Source: Altererythrobacter epoxidivorans
GTDB taxonomy: Bacteria; Pseudomonadota; Alphaproteobacteria; Sphingomonadales; Sphingomonadaceae
Length of the DNA stretch: 64,000 bases
NCBI RefSeq assembly: GCF_001281485.1
Contig: NZ_CP012669.1
Span: forward strand, 1-64,000
Direction: 5' to 3'
Shown here: piece after piece, positions 8,291-17,209 of the stretch
How the letters are laid out: the number at the start of each line of letters is the position of its first letter
How positions within the stretch are numbered: the first letter of the stretch is position 1
The notes under the pieces: model-generated
Seen by the model: the letters and a program-made list of their open reading frames with translations, nothing else
Told to the model about the DNA's origin: nothing
Database searches by the model: none
Program-made: the position numbers and the translations under genes

Positions 8291-9220
8291 ATGTTAAGGG
8301 GTTTCACCGTCGATGACGGTTCGGTTCTGTGCGGTCTGTTGGCGGAAAGTGCTGACGACATAATACTCAAACTCGATGTGCGCGGCTTCGTGACGAGCGC
8401 CTCACAGGCGATCGAGCACCTGAGTCTCGACTTGGCGCAGTATCTCGTCCCGCCCCACATCTCCGACCTCGCCATGAGATCCCACGGAGAAGCCGTCCGG
8501 ACCTATTTTTCAGACACGATCGAAGGAATGGGAGCCGGTGGAGGGATCGAATTCCCTGCGTCTGGTTCCGCGACCGGCGGTGTCGCGGAACGCTGGTATG
8601 CCTTGAATTTGAGGCCGACGATCGACCAGATCGGGGCGACCACCGGCGCTTTGGGCGTGATGCGATCGAACGCCGGTGGAGGTGCGCGCGGCATCGGTGC
8701 TGCAAGCGGGGTTGCGACCGTCGATCCCCTCACCGGCCTCGCCAACCGGGCGGCGCTGATAGCCATGCTGGCGCGTAGCATTTCGGCGGCACAGCATGGT
8801 GCGTTGATGGTCATGTCGATCGACCGTTTCCGCGCGATCAAGCTGCGCTACGGGCAAACACGCGCCGACGAAGTGCTATGGGCCTTCGCCCAGTTCCTGC
8901 GATCCATGCTGGGCGAAATTCCCAGCCTCTCCCGGCTCGAGGGCGAACGTTTTGCCGTGATCATTCCCGGAATGAAAACATCCGATGCCTTCGCTTTGGG
9001 AGAAGAAACCGTACGGACGTTCGCGGGCCTGTCGCTCGAAGGCGAGGGCAGGGGCGTCAACTTGACCGCCAGCGCCGGGATTGCATCGCTCGGCGCAACT
9101 GTCGACGACGTGCTCGGCAAGGCAGAGCTCGCGCTTACGGTGGCGAGTGGCGGCGGCGGGAAACGGGTCGAACTGGCCGACAACCTGCCGGGATGCCTGA
9201 TGGCGCGAAGGAGCGCGTGA
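8291..9220 (+). CDS. PAS-like/degenerate GGDEF domain protein
   Basis: This is a 309-residue protein. The N-terminal part (about 20-125) looks PAS-like, and the C-terminal part is a diguanylate-cyclase fold: the entry motif DPLTGLANR (145-153) and metal-binding SIDRF (176-180) are intact. The active-site GGDEF loop reads LEGERF (216-221), so the two glycines and the aspartate are not conserved and synthesis of c-di-GMP is doubtful. Degenerate GGDEF proteins often serve as sensors or binding partners. The neighbouring PilZ-HTH gene makes a shared c-di-GMP theme likely. The start ATG 8291 has a G-rich sequence 6-12 bases upstream. Confidence 0.75.
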   Translation: MLRGFTVDDGSVLCGLLAESADDIILKLDVRGFVTSASQAIEHLSLDLAQYLVPPHISDLAMRSHGEAVRTYFSDTIEGMGAGGGIEFPASGSATGGVAERWYALNLRPTIDQIGATTGALGVMRSNAGGGARGIGAASGVATVDPLTGLANRAALIAMLARSISAAQHGALMVMSIDRFRAIKLRYGQTRADEVLWAFAQFLRSMLGEIPSLSRLEGERFAVIIPGMKTSDAFALGEETVRTFAGLSLEGEGRGVNLTASAGIASLGATVDDVLGKAELALTVASGGGGKRVELADNLPGCLMARRSA

Positions 9221-9267
9221 CCGTCGGCGCTTGCCGTGCGCCGGGAACGCGCCTAATCGCCGGCGCC

Positions 9268-10287
9268 ATGACGACCTATCCCAAGACTTCGCGGTTGATG
9301 AACCGCGGCACCGATTTCCTTGGCTGCGACTACGCGATCCTTTGCGGCGCGATGAGCTGGGTTTCCGAACGCAATCTCGTGTCAGCGATCTCGAATGCCG
9401 GTGGCTTCGGAGTGATTGCGTGCGGCGCCATGACGCCGGAGCTGCTCGACACGGAAATTACCGAAACGAAAAAGCTGACCGGCAAGCCGTTCGGTGTGAA
9501 CCTCATCACCATGCACCCGCAGCTGTTCGAGCTGATCGAGGTCTGCAAGAAGCATGAGGTTACGCACATCGTGCTCGCTGGAGGTATCCCGCCCAAGGGG
9601 AGCGTGGAAGCGATCAAGGGCGAGAGCGGCGATGATGCGAAAGTGATCTGCTTCGCGCCGACCCTGGCGCTCGCAAAGAAACTGCTGCGTTCAGGTGCGG
9701 ATGCGCTGGTGATCGAGGGCATGGAAGCCGGCGGCCATATCGGCCCCGTTTCGACCAGCGTGCTCGCGCAGGAAATCCTGCCCGAATTGGCGGCCGATCA
9801 CCTGGTCTTCGTCGCCGGTGGTATCGGCAAGGGGCAGGCCATCGCAGGTTACCTCGAAATGGGTGCCGCCGGCGTACAGCTCGGCACGCGCTTTGCCTGC
9901 GCGACCGAAAGCATTGCCCATCCCGACTTCAAGAAGGCGTTCTTCCGCGCGTCTGCGCGCGACGCGATCGCCAGCGTCCAGGTCGACCCGCGCCTGCCGG
10001 TAATCCCCGTCCGCGCGCTGAAGAACAAGGGCACGGAAGCCTTCACCGCAAAGCAGATCGAAGTCGCAGGCAGCCTTGATCGCGAAGAGGTCGCCATGGC
10101 CGAAGCGCAGTTGCAGATCGAACATTATTGGGCGGGCGCCCTGCGCCGCGCAGTCATCGACGGCGACGTCGAAGGCGGCTCCTTGATGGCGGGCCAGTCG
10201 GTCGGCATGGTCAAGCAGGAAGAACCCGTCGCCGATATCATCCAGACGTTGATGGCGGAAAGCGAAGAAGCGCTCACGCGCCGCTGA
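9268..10287 (+). CDS. Nitronate monooxygenase family flavoprotein
   Basis: This is a 339-residue FMN-dependent TIM-barrel protein of the nitronate monooxygenase / 2-nitropropane dioxygenase family, which oxidises alkyl nitronates. Visible marks are the N-terminal DYAILCGAMSWVSERNLVSAISNAGGFGVIA, the flavin-binding DALVIEGMEAGGHIG and FVAGGIGKGQAIAGYLEMGA, and GVQLGTRFACATES. ATG 9268 was preferred because the reading frame upstream of it is a shadow of the GGDEF gene. The gene follows the GGDEF gene by 47 bases and may be read from the same promoter. The physiological substrate is unknown. Confidence 0.9.
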   Translation: MTTYPKTSRLMNRGTDFLGCDYAILCGAMSWVSERNLVSAISNAGGFGVIACGAMTPELLDTEITETKKLTGKPFGVNLITMHPQLFELIEVCKKHEVTHIVLAGGIPPKGSVEAIKGESGDDAKVICFAPTLALAKKLLRSGADALVIEGMEAGGHIGPVSTSVLAQEILPELAADHLVFVAGGIGKGQAIAGYLEMGAAGVQLGTRFACATESIAHPDFKKAFFRASARDAIASVQVDPRLPVIPVRALKNKGTEAFTAKQIEVAGSLDREEVAMAEAQLQIEHYWAGALRRAVIDGDVEGGSLMAGQSVGMVKQEEPVADIIQTLMAESEEALTRR

Positions 10288-10305
10288 TTTCCCGACAGCG
10301 CGCCG

Positions 10306-10641
10306 TCAGGCGAACGAGTCCAGCAGGCGCGCAGCATCATGCTGCGTCAGCCGGATCAGCCGTGCACGGCGGTCCCTCGGATCCAGTTCCGAGGTGACGA
10401 TCCCTTTCGCCTTGAGCCGTTCCAGCGCCAGATAGAATCCGCGATAGGACGACTCCGAAGCGAGAAGTAATTCCTTAATTCTCGATTCACCGTGCGAAAT
10501 AAGGTGGATGATGATCCGCCCTTCGACCGTGAAGATTTGAATGCCCGCGCGCCCGAAGGCGGCAGCAAATTCTGACAGATTCTTTTTCACTTGCCCGACC
10601 AAATAGAAATTCCCGCACCCGATGCGGGAAATAAATAGCAT
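10306..10641 (-). CDS. MarR-like winged-helix regulator
   Basis: This is a 111-residue protein. The middle and C-terminal parts read like a MarR winged helix: recognition helix around SESSYRGFYLALERLKAKGI and wing SELDPRDRRARLIRLT. The N-terminal helix is short, so the usual dimerisation region may be reduced. It is transcribed divergently from the trimeric-autotransporter-like gene across a 220-base AT-rich gap and is a candidate regulator of it or of itself. The start at 10641 is the most upstream ATG; a later start is possible. Confidence 0.7.
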   Translation of the reverse strand: MLFISRIGCGNFYLVGQVKKNLSEFAAAFGRAGIQIFTVEGRIIIHLISHGESRIKELLLASESSYRGFYLALERLKAKGIVTSELDPRDRRARLIRLTQHDAARLLDSFA

Positions 10642-10861
10642 CCCTGTTATGCTGAAGGCCGATGACTTGCGTCTATAAGGACCAATAGCCCTTACCGGTT
10701 ATTCTAGGAACAACACCATATCAAGTGCATCATGTATATCTAATATAGGATCTTAAAACAATTATCAATGCCTAATTAATTCGCGTAGCCCCTCTGCAAC
10801 TGGGCCCTCGGGTCGCCTGGTTTTTAACAAATGATATATTACCTTCTGAGGGGTTTTACTT
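10642..10861. promoter_or_regulatory. Divergent AT-rich promoter region (marR-like / surface protein)
   Basis: This is a 220-base gap between divergent genes, strongly AT-rich at 10700-10790. It includes the imperfect repeat ATGTATATCTAATATAGG near 10731, a plausible winged-helix operator or promoter core. The Shine-Dalgarno GAGGGG precedes ATG 10862 by about nine bases. Individual promoter boxes were not assigned. Confidence 0.4.
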
Positions 10862-12565
10862 ATGCGTACTATGAATAAAGCGGGTCGCGTGATTGGCGTC
10901 GGCCTTATGACGGGCGTTGCAGGGGGCGCGCTGGTCATGGCAGCTTCGGCTTCGGCACAGTCGGCTGAAACCTGCTTCAAATATCCGGATGGCAGCGTTT
11001 ACTGCTATGAACCGAACGATGTCGATTACCGCCTCGGCCAGCAGGGCTACTCGGGTATTGCCGACGGCGCATTTGACAACCTCGCCAGCAAGATCGAGCA
11101 GACCACCCCTACCGAAGCTGAAGTTGAAGCGGCGCAGGCCGAACTCGATGCAGCGAACGAAGCAGCGGCAACGCTGAATGACGCCCAGGCTGCCGTTGAA
11201 GCAACGCTTACGGCTGACAACCTTGCTGCTTTTGCAAGCGTCGAAACCGCAGAAGCCGACCTCGCATCCTCGCAGGAAGCTGAAGCTGCAGCCAGTACTT
11301 CGCTTGCCGATGCGCAGACAGCATTCAATGTTGCCGCTGACGATCTGACCGATGCCAACCAGGCAGTGACCGATGCACAGGTCGCGGTTTCGGACGCCCA
11401 GGACGCGGTTAACGCTGCGCAGGCGGCATATGACGCTGACCAGACTACAGCGAACCTTGCAGCGCTCAACGATGCGCTTGCCGACCGCGCTGATGCCCAG
11501 CTGGCCCTGGCCGATGCAGAAGATGTTCGTTCGGACGCGCTTGCAGCAGCGAACGCAGCTTCGGCCGACCTGACTGCTGCGCAGACCGTCTTCGACGATG
11601 CCGTTGATGCACGTATTGCAGCAGCTGACGACCTGACCGATGCCCTTGCGGCGCTCGATACCTCGCTTGCTTCGAACGACGATTTCGTCGACGCGATCAC
11701 TGACGCTGGATATTCTGCCAGCGCTTCGGGCCTGACGGCACTCGGCGATGATGCTTCGACGGCAACTGTCGCAGCGGCAACCGAGCAGCAGCAGTTCGAT
11801 TCGCTGGACGATGTTGCGAACACTTTCATCCGTGCACAGGAAGTCCTCACCCCGGCTGCAGAAAACCAGAATGCTGCCATCGCGGCTGCATCGCAGGCTC
11901 TGCTGGGTGACCCGCGCGCCAATGAAACCGACTTCGAAATCGAAACGGTTGCCGCCCTCGTCGATCACGAGACCCGCATCACCGCCAACGAAGCGACCCT
12001 CGTCGATCACGAGACCCGCATCACGGCAAACGAAGCGACGCTCGTCGATCACGAAGACCGTATTACGACCAACGAAGCAAACATCGCCAGCAACACTGCT
12101 CGTATCACGGTGGCGGAAACAACCCTCGTCGAGCATGACGAACGTATCACCGCCAACTCGACTGCGATCGTTGCTGAAGCCGAAACGCGCGCTGCTGCCG
12201 ACACCATGCTTCTCGAAGCCATCACGTCGGAACAGAACGCACGTATCGCTGCTGACAACGCCATGATGGCGCAGATCAACAACCTCGGTGGCCGCGTCGG
12301 CGTCCTCGAATCGCGCATGAACGATTTCGACGATCGTCTCGCGAGCTCGACCGCAACGGCGATCGCTCTTGGTGGCATGGGCTTCCTGCCTGACACCACG
12401 TTCAACCTCGCTGTGTCGGGTGGTTTCTACGAAGGCGCAAATGCCATCGCAGCAAACGCCGGTTTCCGCGTCAGCGACAACATTGCCATCACTGCCGGTG
12501 TCGGCGGTGGCCTGAACAAGGGCGGCAAGGTCGGCGGCCGCGTCGGCGTCATCTTCGGCTGGTAG
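10862..12565 (+). CDS. Trimeric-autotransporter-like coiled-coil surface protein (YadA-anchor type)
   Basis: This is a 567-residue secreted protein. Residues 1-33 form a signal peptide ending ASAQSA. A small cysteine-bearing segment (CFKYPDGSVYCYE, 38-50) follows, then a long alanine/aspartate-rich coiled-coil stalk (about 85-270), a spacer, and 14-residue repeats TRITANEATLVDHE (about 371-430). A C-terminal region (about 495-567) ends in FGW and resembles the beta-barrel anchor of YadA-type adhesins (IALGGMGF... VGGRVGVIFGW). Such proteins trimerise in the outer membrane and mediate adhesion or aggregation. The long alanine stalk with few hydrophobic heptad positions is unusual. A strong terminator follows at 12599. 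Confidence 0.78.
   Translation: MRTMNKAGRVIGVGLMTGVAGGALVMAASASAQSAETCFKYPDGSVYCYEPNDVDYRLGQQGYSGIADGAFDNLASKIEQTTPTEAEVEAAQAELDAANEAAATLNDAQAAVEATLTADNLAAFASVETAEADLASSQEAEAAASTSLADAQTAFNVAADDLTDANQAVTDAQVAVSDAQDAVNAAQAAYDADQTTANLAALNDALADRADAQLALADAEDVRSDALAAANAASADLTAAQTVFDDAVDARIAAADDLTDALAALDTSLASNDDFVDAITDAGYSASASGLTALGDDASTATVAAATEQQQFDSLDDVANTFIRAQEVLTPAAENQNAAIAAASQALLGDPRANETDFEIETVAALVDHETRITANEATLVDHETRITANEATLVDHEDRITTNEANIASNTARITVAETTLVEHDERITANSTAIVAEAETRAAADTMLLEAITSEQNARIAADNAMMAQINNLGGRVGVLESRMNDFDDRLASSTATAIALGGMGFLPDTTFNLAVSGGFYEGANAIAANAGFRVSDNIAITAGVGGGLNKGGKVGGRVGVIFGW
11957..12082 (+). repeat. Three tandem 42-base coding repeats in the surface-protein stalk
   Basis: Units at 11957-11998 and 11999-12040 are nearly identical at the DNA level, beginning CTCGTCGATCACGAGACCCG; a third, diverged unit covers 12041-12082. 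Each encodes one 14-residue coiled-coil step. Recent duplication is indicated because silent sites are also conserved between units 1 and 2. Such repeats can change number by slippage or recombination. Confidence 0.8.
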
Positions 12566-12598
12566 TCTCCTGGCTGATGGAGGTTTCCTCCAAGAAAG

Positions 12599-12630
12599 GC
12601 GGTCCGGGTCTTGTGCCCGGGCCGCTTTTT
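12599..12630 (+). terminator. Rho-independent terminator after the surface-protein gene
   Basis: GCGGTCCGGG (12599-12608) pairs with CCCGGGCCGC (12616-12625) with one G-U pair and a 7-base loop, and is followed by TTTTT at 12626-12630. It lies 33 bases after the stop codon. Confidence 0.9.
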
Positions 12631-12727
12631 GTTTGCGCCCGCGATATTCGGCGGCGCAACTAGGGCTTGTCGATCTTCGGCTTGCTCCATAGGCTTACCG
12701 GTGACGGGGAAGTCTGGGAGAAGATCG

Positions 12728-13600
12728 ATGTGCGAGCAGAACGAAATCGAAAACTGGGCCCGCAAGGGGCTGACCCGTAGGCAGTTGGGCGCATTCGGCG
12801 TTGCGGCAGGTGCTGCGGCCTGTGCTCCGACCGATGGCGCCGCCAATGGTGCGGCATCGGCTACCGGCGGGCTTGCCGAAAGCAATGTAACTTTCGAGAC
12901 TCCTGCCGGGACGATGGATGGCTTTTTCGTCCATCCGGCTGGCAAGCGCTCGCCCGCTGTCCTGTTCTGGCCCGACATTGCCGGCATCCGCGAGGCCAAG
13001 CGGCAGATGGCGCGGCGCCTTGCAGGCGAAGGCTATGCGGTGCTGCTCGCCAATCCCTACTACCGCGATGTCGCTGGCGAACAGTTCGCGGATTTCGCCG
13101 ATTTCGCTTCATCGGGAGGTTTCCAGAAAGTCACTCCGTGGCGCGAGAAATTTTCGGCTGAGACGATCCAGCTCGATGCGCGTGCCTGCTCTGCATGGCT
13201 GCGTGGACAGGATGCCGTCGACAGTGCCCGCGGCATGGGGACCCAAGGCTATTGCATGACCGGAAGCTTCGCCGTGCTCGGTGCCAATGCAGTTCCGCAG
13301 ATGAAGGCAGCAGCCAGCTTCCATGGGGGCGGACTGGTGCGCGACAGCGAGACGAGCCCGCATCGCAAGCTGCGGGAAGACGTGCATTACCTGATCGCCA
13401 TCGGCCAGAACGACGATGCCAAGGCGCCGGGCGACAAGGATGCACTGCGGGAAGCTGCGACCACGGTCGGAGCCGAGGCAGAGATCGAGGTTTATGCCGC
13501 CGACCACGGCTGGTGCGTGCCCGACAGCCCGTCTTACGACAAGGCAGAGGCAGAGCGCGCCTGGTCACGCCTGCTCGCGATCTACGGGTCCGAACTTTAG
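12728..13600 (+). CDS. Dienelactone hydrolase family protein, Tat-type lipoprotein
   Basis: This is a 290-residue alpha/beta hydrolase. A twin-arginine motif TRRQLGAF (RR at 17-18) leads into a short hydrophobic stretch and a lipobox-like GAAAC with C32, so export by Tat and lipid anchoring are likely. The nucleophile elbow GYCMTG has cysteine C176, the nucleophile used by dienelactone hydrolases, and DHGWCVPD supplies the histidine. The family opens cyclic enol lactones, but many members are general esterases and no aromatic-degradation genes are nearby. ATG 12728 was chosen because it places the Tat signal correctly. The gene is separated from the upstream unit by the terminator at 12599. 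Confidence 0.85.
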   Translation: MCEQNEIENWARKGLTRRQLGAFGVAAGAAACAPTDGAANGAASATGGLAESNVTFETPAGTMDGFFVHPAGKRSPAVLFWPDIAGIREAKRQMARRLAGEGYAVLLANPYYRDVAGEQFADFADFASSGGFQKVTPWREKFSAETIQLDARACSAWLRGQDAVDSARGMGTQGYCMTGSFAVLGANAVPQMKAAASFHGGGLVRDSETSPHRKLREDVHYLIAIGQNDDAKAPGDKDALREAATTVGAEAEIEVYAADHGWCVPDSPSYDKAEAERAWSRLLAIYGSEL

Positions 13601-13662
13601 TATCCGGCGGACTTGTCGGCGCCTCTTGTCGTGCAAAGTGAAATCGCGCAGGGCATAGGGCC

Positions 13663-14517
13663 ATGAGCAACGAATTGATCCTGACCCTGAGCTGTGCCGA
13701 CCGGCCGGGCATCACCGCCCGCGTTTCCGGTTTTCTCTACCAGCACGGGGGCAACATCCTCGATGCGCAGCAATTCAACGATGTCGACAGCGACCGCTTC
13801 TTCATGCGGGTCGAGTTCGACCCCGGCGAAACGGACCGGAGCGAGATCCGCGAAGGCTTCGCGCCGATTGCCGATGAATACGGCATGGAATGGAAGCTGG
13901 CGCTGCGCGACCGGCCGCGCCGTGTGCTCATCATGGTCAGCAAGTTCGACCATTGCCTTGCCGACCTTCTCTATCGCTGGCGTATCGGTGAACTGCCGAT
14001 GGAGCCGGTCGCGATTGTCTCGAACCATCCACGCGATGCCATCGGCGTCACCTACGTTGGCGAGCTGCCCTTCTATCACCTGCCGGTGACCCGCGAGACG
14101 AAGGCCGCGCAGGAAGCGCGCGTGCGGGAGATCGCCGAGGAGACGGGCGCCGAACTGATCGTGCTGGCACGCTACATGCAGATCCTGTCCGACGAACAGG
14201 CGGCGCATTTCGCCGGTCGCTGCATCAATATCCATCACAGCTTCCTGCCGGGGTTCAAGGGTGCAAAGCCCTATCACCAGGCCCATGCCCGCGGCGTGAA
14301 GATGATCGGTGCGACTGCGCATTTCGTCACCACCGATCTCGATGAAGGTCCGATCATCCACCAGGACGTGGAATCGATCACCCATGCGGACAGCCCCGAC
14401 GAACTGGTAAGAAAGGGGCGCGATATCGAACGGCGGGTGCTGGCAGAAGCGGTCAGGCTTTTTCTCGAGGAACGCGTTCTCCTGAACGATCAGCGTACGG
14501 TCGTCTTCAAGGGCTGA
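13663..14517 (+). CDS. purU: Formyltetrahydrofolate deformylase
   Basis: This is a 284-residue enzyme that releases formate from 10-formyl-THF, balancing one-carbon pools and feeding purine synthesis. Residues 1-80 form an ACT domain (LTLSCADRPGITARVSGFLY), and the rest is a formyltransferase fold with NIHHSFLPGFKGAKPYHQAH and the catalytic aspartate in HFVTTDLDEGPIIHQD. Length and motifs are standard. It converges on the phosphatase-like gene, overlapping its 3' end by 11 bases. Confidence 0.95.
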   Translation: MSNELILTLSCADRPGITARVSGFLYQHGGNILDAQQFNDVDSDRFFMRVEFDPGETDRSEIREGFAPIADEYGMEWKLALRDRPRRVLIMVSKFDHCLADLLYRWRIGELPMEPVAIVSNHPRDAIGVTYVGELPFYHLPVTRETKAAQEARVREIAEETGAELIVLARYMQILSDEQAAHFAGRCINIHHSFLPGFKGAKPYHQAHARGVKMIGATAHFVTTDLDEGPIIHQDVESITHADSPDELVRKGRDIERRVLAEAVRLFLEERVLLNDQRTVVFKG

Positions 14518-14953
14518 GGAGCGCTTTCCACGGAGCCGCTGCAGGGTCTTCGCTGGCGAGCGGGTCCCACACGCTGAGCATCTTTGTGCGCGCAGCAGCT
14601 TCGTCCACTTTCCGGTCGATCAGATACATGAAGGCCGTGACGCGCCAATTCATGATGCAATGAACGTGGACCGGCCCTTCGATCTGGTCGAGTACTTCCC
14701 GCAACGCTTCGACATGCGCCCTCGTGGGCGCGCCGAACGGCACGGGGATATGCGTGTAACCGATGCCGAGCGACGCAAACCGCGCCGCTTCATCAGGCAG
14801 GGCCTCGGGATGGTCGCCAAGCGCCAGGTTGACGACATGGGCCGTACCCGACGCGGCAAGTCCCTCTGGCGCCTCGGGCAATAACCGCCCCGAGGTGGTA
14901 ACCCGCCCGGACCAGCGCAGGAAATTGCGCATCGAGGGCGAGCCACCGTCCAT
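14507..14953 (-). CDS. Protein tyrosine phosphatase-like protein
   Basis: This is a 148-residue protein. GPVHVHCIMNWRVTAFMYL looks like a phosphatase P-loop, but only four residues separate the cysteine from the arginine (C-IMNW-R) instead of the five of classical tyrosine phosphatases. I recall this shorter form in a bacterial family often labelled 'protein tyrosine phosphatase family protein'. Activity is therefore uncertain. ATG 14953 lies two bases after the stop codon of the PQQ dehydrogenase, so the two genes are almost certainly translated together. The role of the pairing is not known. Confidence 0.7.
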   Translation of the reverse strand: MDGGSPSMRNFLRWSGRVTTSGRLLPEAPEGLAASGTAHVVNLALGDHPEALPDEAARFASLGIGYTHIPVPFGAPTRAHVEALREVLDQIEGPVHVHCIMNWRVTAFMYLIDRKVDEAAARTKMLSVWDPLASEDPAAAPWKALLSP

Positions 14954-14955
14954 CG

Positions 14956-17061
14956 TCAGCTTGCTTCCAGCGCCTTGTCCTCGTTGGCGCGCTTGATCAG
15001 GTATTGGCGAATGGCCTCTGCATCGGCGGGCTTCAGCACCTTGGAGAAGCTGATCATGCCGTTGTGGCGCAGCGCCCCGTCGATGACGATCGACTTGATC
15101 GCATCCTTGCTGCCGATTGCGCCCGAATAGCGCAGGTCGGGAACATTCGCCCCGCCAACAGCAGCATCGCCGTGGCACATGGCGCAGTAACGGGCGAAGT
15201 TCGACGCGCCGAGCGCAACCTGTTCTTCCGTGCCGGTGAACGCCGGCGGGTCGAGCACGTTTTCACCCAGTGCAGGCGGATCGGGCAGTTTTACATCGCC
15301 GCCAAGCTTGAACACCAGCAGGCGGCTGATGTTCTTGACCGGCCCGGACTTGTCGGCAAGCACGCCGGCGGTCAGGTCCCATACGCCGCCCCAACCGACC
15401 AGCACCGCGACATATTGTTCGCCATCAATGGCGTAAGTCATCGGCGCAGCGATCACGCCGGTCTGTGCCGCAAAGCTCCACAGGGGCGAGCCAGTCTTCG
15501 CATCATAGGCCTTGAACATGCCGGCTGCATCGCCCTGGAAAACCAGGTTCCCAGCGGTCGCGAGCGTTCCGCCATTCCATGGTCCCTTGTGCGGGACGGC
15601 CCAGGCTGCTTCCTGCTTGACCGGATCCCAGGCCAGCAGCGACCCGCTGAACTGTTCGGCCATCTGCGCGCGAATTGCCTTGTCGGCCGGCATGGCGACA
15701 GGCGCGGTATCGATCCCGATCTGCCAGCCCTGCTTGTTCGGGGTCCAGTCCTTCGCAGCGAGGAACCCCTGGATGACCTGGTTGCTCGGAATATACATCA
15801 GCCCGGTCTGCGGGCTGTAGCTCATCGGCTGCCAGCTGTGCGCACCGATCGGTCCGGGCATGCCGATGAAAGGCTGATCGCTTTTTTCGTAACGAGCTGC
15901 CTCGAGGATGTTCGGGCGGCCGTTTTCGTCTAGCCCGTCGGCCCAGTTCATCGGCGCGAAGGCTTCACCCGACAGGAATTTGCCGGTCTCCGCATCGAGG
16001 ATGTAGAAGAAGCCGTTCTTCGGTGCGTGCATCACGACGTGGCGGATCTCGCCGTCGATCTCGATATCGGCAACAGTGATCTGCGCGTTGGAATCGTAGT
16101 CCCAGCGATCCTCCGGCGTTTCCTGGAAGTGCCAGCGATATTCGCCGGTCGCCGCATCGACCGCCACGATCGAGCCGGTGTAGAGACTGTCGCCTTCACC
16201 GCGGTCATGCGCGGCCGGGTTCCACGGCTCTGCATTGCCGGTGCCGAAATAGACGAGGCCGGTCTTGGGGTCATAGGTGATCGAATCCCACACGGTGCCG
16301 CCACCGCCCAGTTCCCACCACTTGCCGCCCCATGTTTCGGCAGCCTTTTCCATCGCTTCATTTTCAAAACCATCGGCCGGGTTCCCCGGCACGGTGTGGA
16401 AGCGCCAGACTTCCTTGCCTGTCTTCCAGTCATAAGCAGCGAGATAGCCGCGCGCCTTGTATTCCGCACCGCCACTGCCGATCAGGACAAGGCCGTTGGC
16501 CACGCGCGGGGCGCCGGTGATCGTGTAGCTTTCCTGGTCGGGGACGGTCATCTTCTCCCAGGCTACCTTGCCGCTTTTCTGGTCGAGCGCGACGAGGCGC
16601 CCGTCGAGCGTGGCGACGAAGACCTTGTCGCCATAAAGAGCGACCCCGCGATTGACCGCGTCGCAGCAGGCGCGGGCACCGGTTTCACGCGGAACTTCCG
16701 GATCGTATGCCCAGACAGGCTCACCCGTTTTCGCATTATAGGCCTTCACCATGCTCCACGCCGTGGACACGTAAAGGATGCCGTCATGGACGAGCGGGGT
16801 GGCTTCCTGACCTCGTGCCGTGTCGATATCGGAATACCAGGCCAGGCCGAGTTCGCCGATATTGCCGTCGGTAATCTGGTCGAGCGGCGAGAAGCGCTGT
16901 TCCATATGGCCCCCGCCATAGGTCAGCCATTCTTCGCCCGGACTGTTCGCGATCAGGGCATCGGTCACACCTTCTGTGGCCGGGCCCGAAACCTCGTCAG
17001 TCGATGAACCGCATGCGCCAACAAACAGCGCCAATGCCAGCGCCCAACCTGCACGTGCCAT
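14956..17061 (-). CDS. PQQ-dependent quinohaemoprotein dehydrogenase, lipoprotein
   Basis: This is a 701-residue periplasmic alcohol dehydrogenase of the type with an eight-bladed PQQ propeller and a C-terminal cytochrome c domain. The signal peptide ends in a lipobox (LFVGACGS). The adjacent-cysteine pair in ARACCDAVNRG matches the rare disulphide ring over PQQ. GGGGTVWDSITYDPKTGLVYFGTGNAEPWNP and the tryptophan-docking repeats are visible, and the haem motif CAMCH is near the C terminus. The start was set to ATG 17061, which has a GGAGAGG Shine-Dalgarno; the longer frame adds 13 unlikely residues. No pqq synthesis genes are in the window, so the cofactor source is unknown. Confidence 0.92.
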   Translation of the reverse strand: MARAGWALALALFVGACGSSTDEVSGPATEGVTDALIANSPGEEWLTYGGGHMEQRFSPLDQITDGNIGELGLAWYSDIDTARGQEATPLVHDGILYVSTAWSMVKAYNAKTGEPVWAYDPEVPRETGARACCDAVNRGVALYGDKVFVATLDGRLVALDQKSGKVAWEKMTVPDQESYTITGAPRVANGLVLIGSGGAEYKARGYLAAYDWKTGKEVWRFHTVPGNPADGFENEAMEKAAETWGGKWWELGGGGTVWDSITYDPKTGLVYFGTGNAEPWNPAAHDRGEGDSLYTGSIVAVDAATGEYRWHFQETPEDRWDYDSNAQITVADIEIDGEIRHVVMHAPKNGFFYILDAETGKFLSGEAFAPMNWADGLDENGRPNILEAARYEKSDQPFIGMPGPIGAHSWQPMSYSPQTGLMYIPSNQVIQGFLAAKDWTPNKQGWQIGIDTAPVAMPADKAIRAQMAEQFSGSLLAWDPVKQEAAWAVPHKGPWNGGTLATAGNLVFQGDAAGMFKAYDAKTGSPLWSFAAQTGVIAAPMTYAIDGEQYVAVLVGWGGVWDLTAGVLADKSGPVKNISRLLVFKLGGDVKLPDPPALGENVLDPPAFTGTEEQVALGASNFARYCAMCHGDAAVGGANVPDLRYSGAIGSKDAIKSIVIDGALRHNGMISFSKVLKPADAEAIRQYLIKRANEDKALEAS

Positions 17062-17209
17062 ATATTTCCTCTCCCTTATCGGTGGCATGTTGCAACGCAA
17101 TTGGCTGCATGTCCATCGTCTAGATTCAGGTCTTGGTCCGCTTTTTCTTGGAGACCGGCAAGCAAGGCTCTAGGCTACTGAAATCAAATCCAATGGAAGA
17201 GGGGTTCCC

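Noticed and set aside
11957..12082. Regular DNA repeats that could suggest a CRISPR array
   Set aside because: The units are directly adjacent without spacers and keep the reading frame of a coiled-coil protein; they are coding repeats. No CRISPR-like repeat-spacer structure was seen elsewhere.
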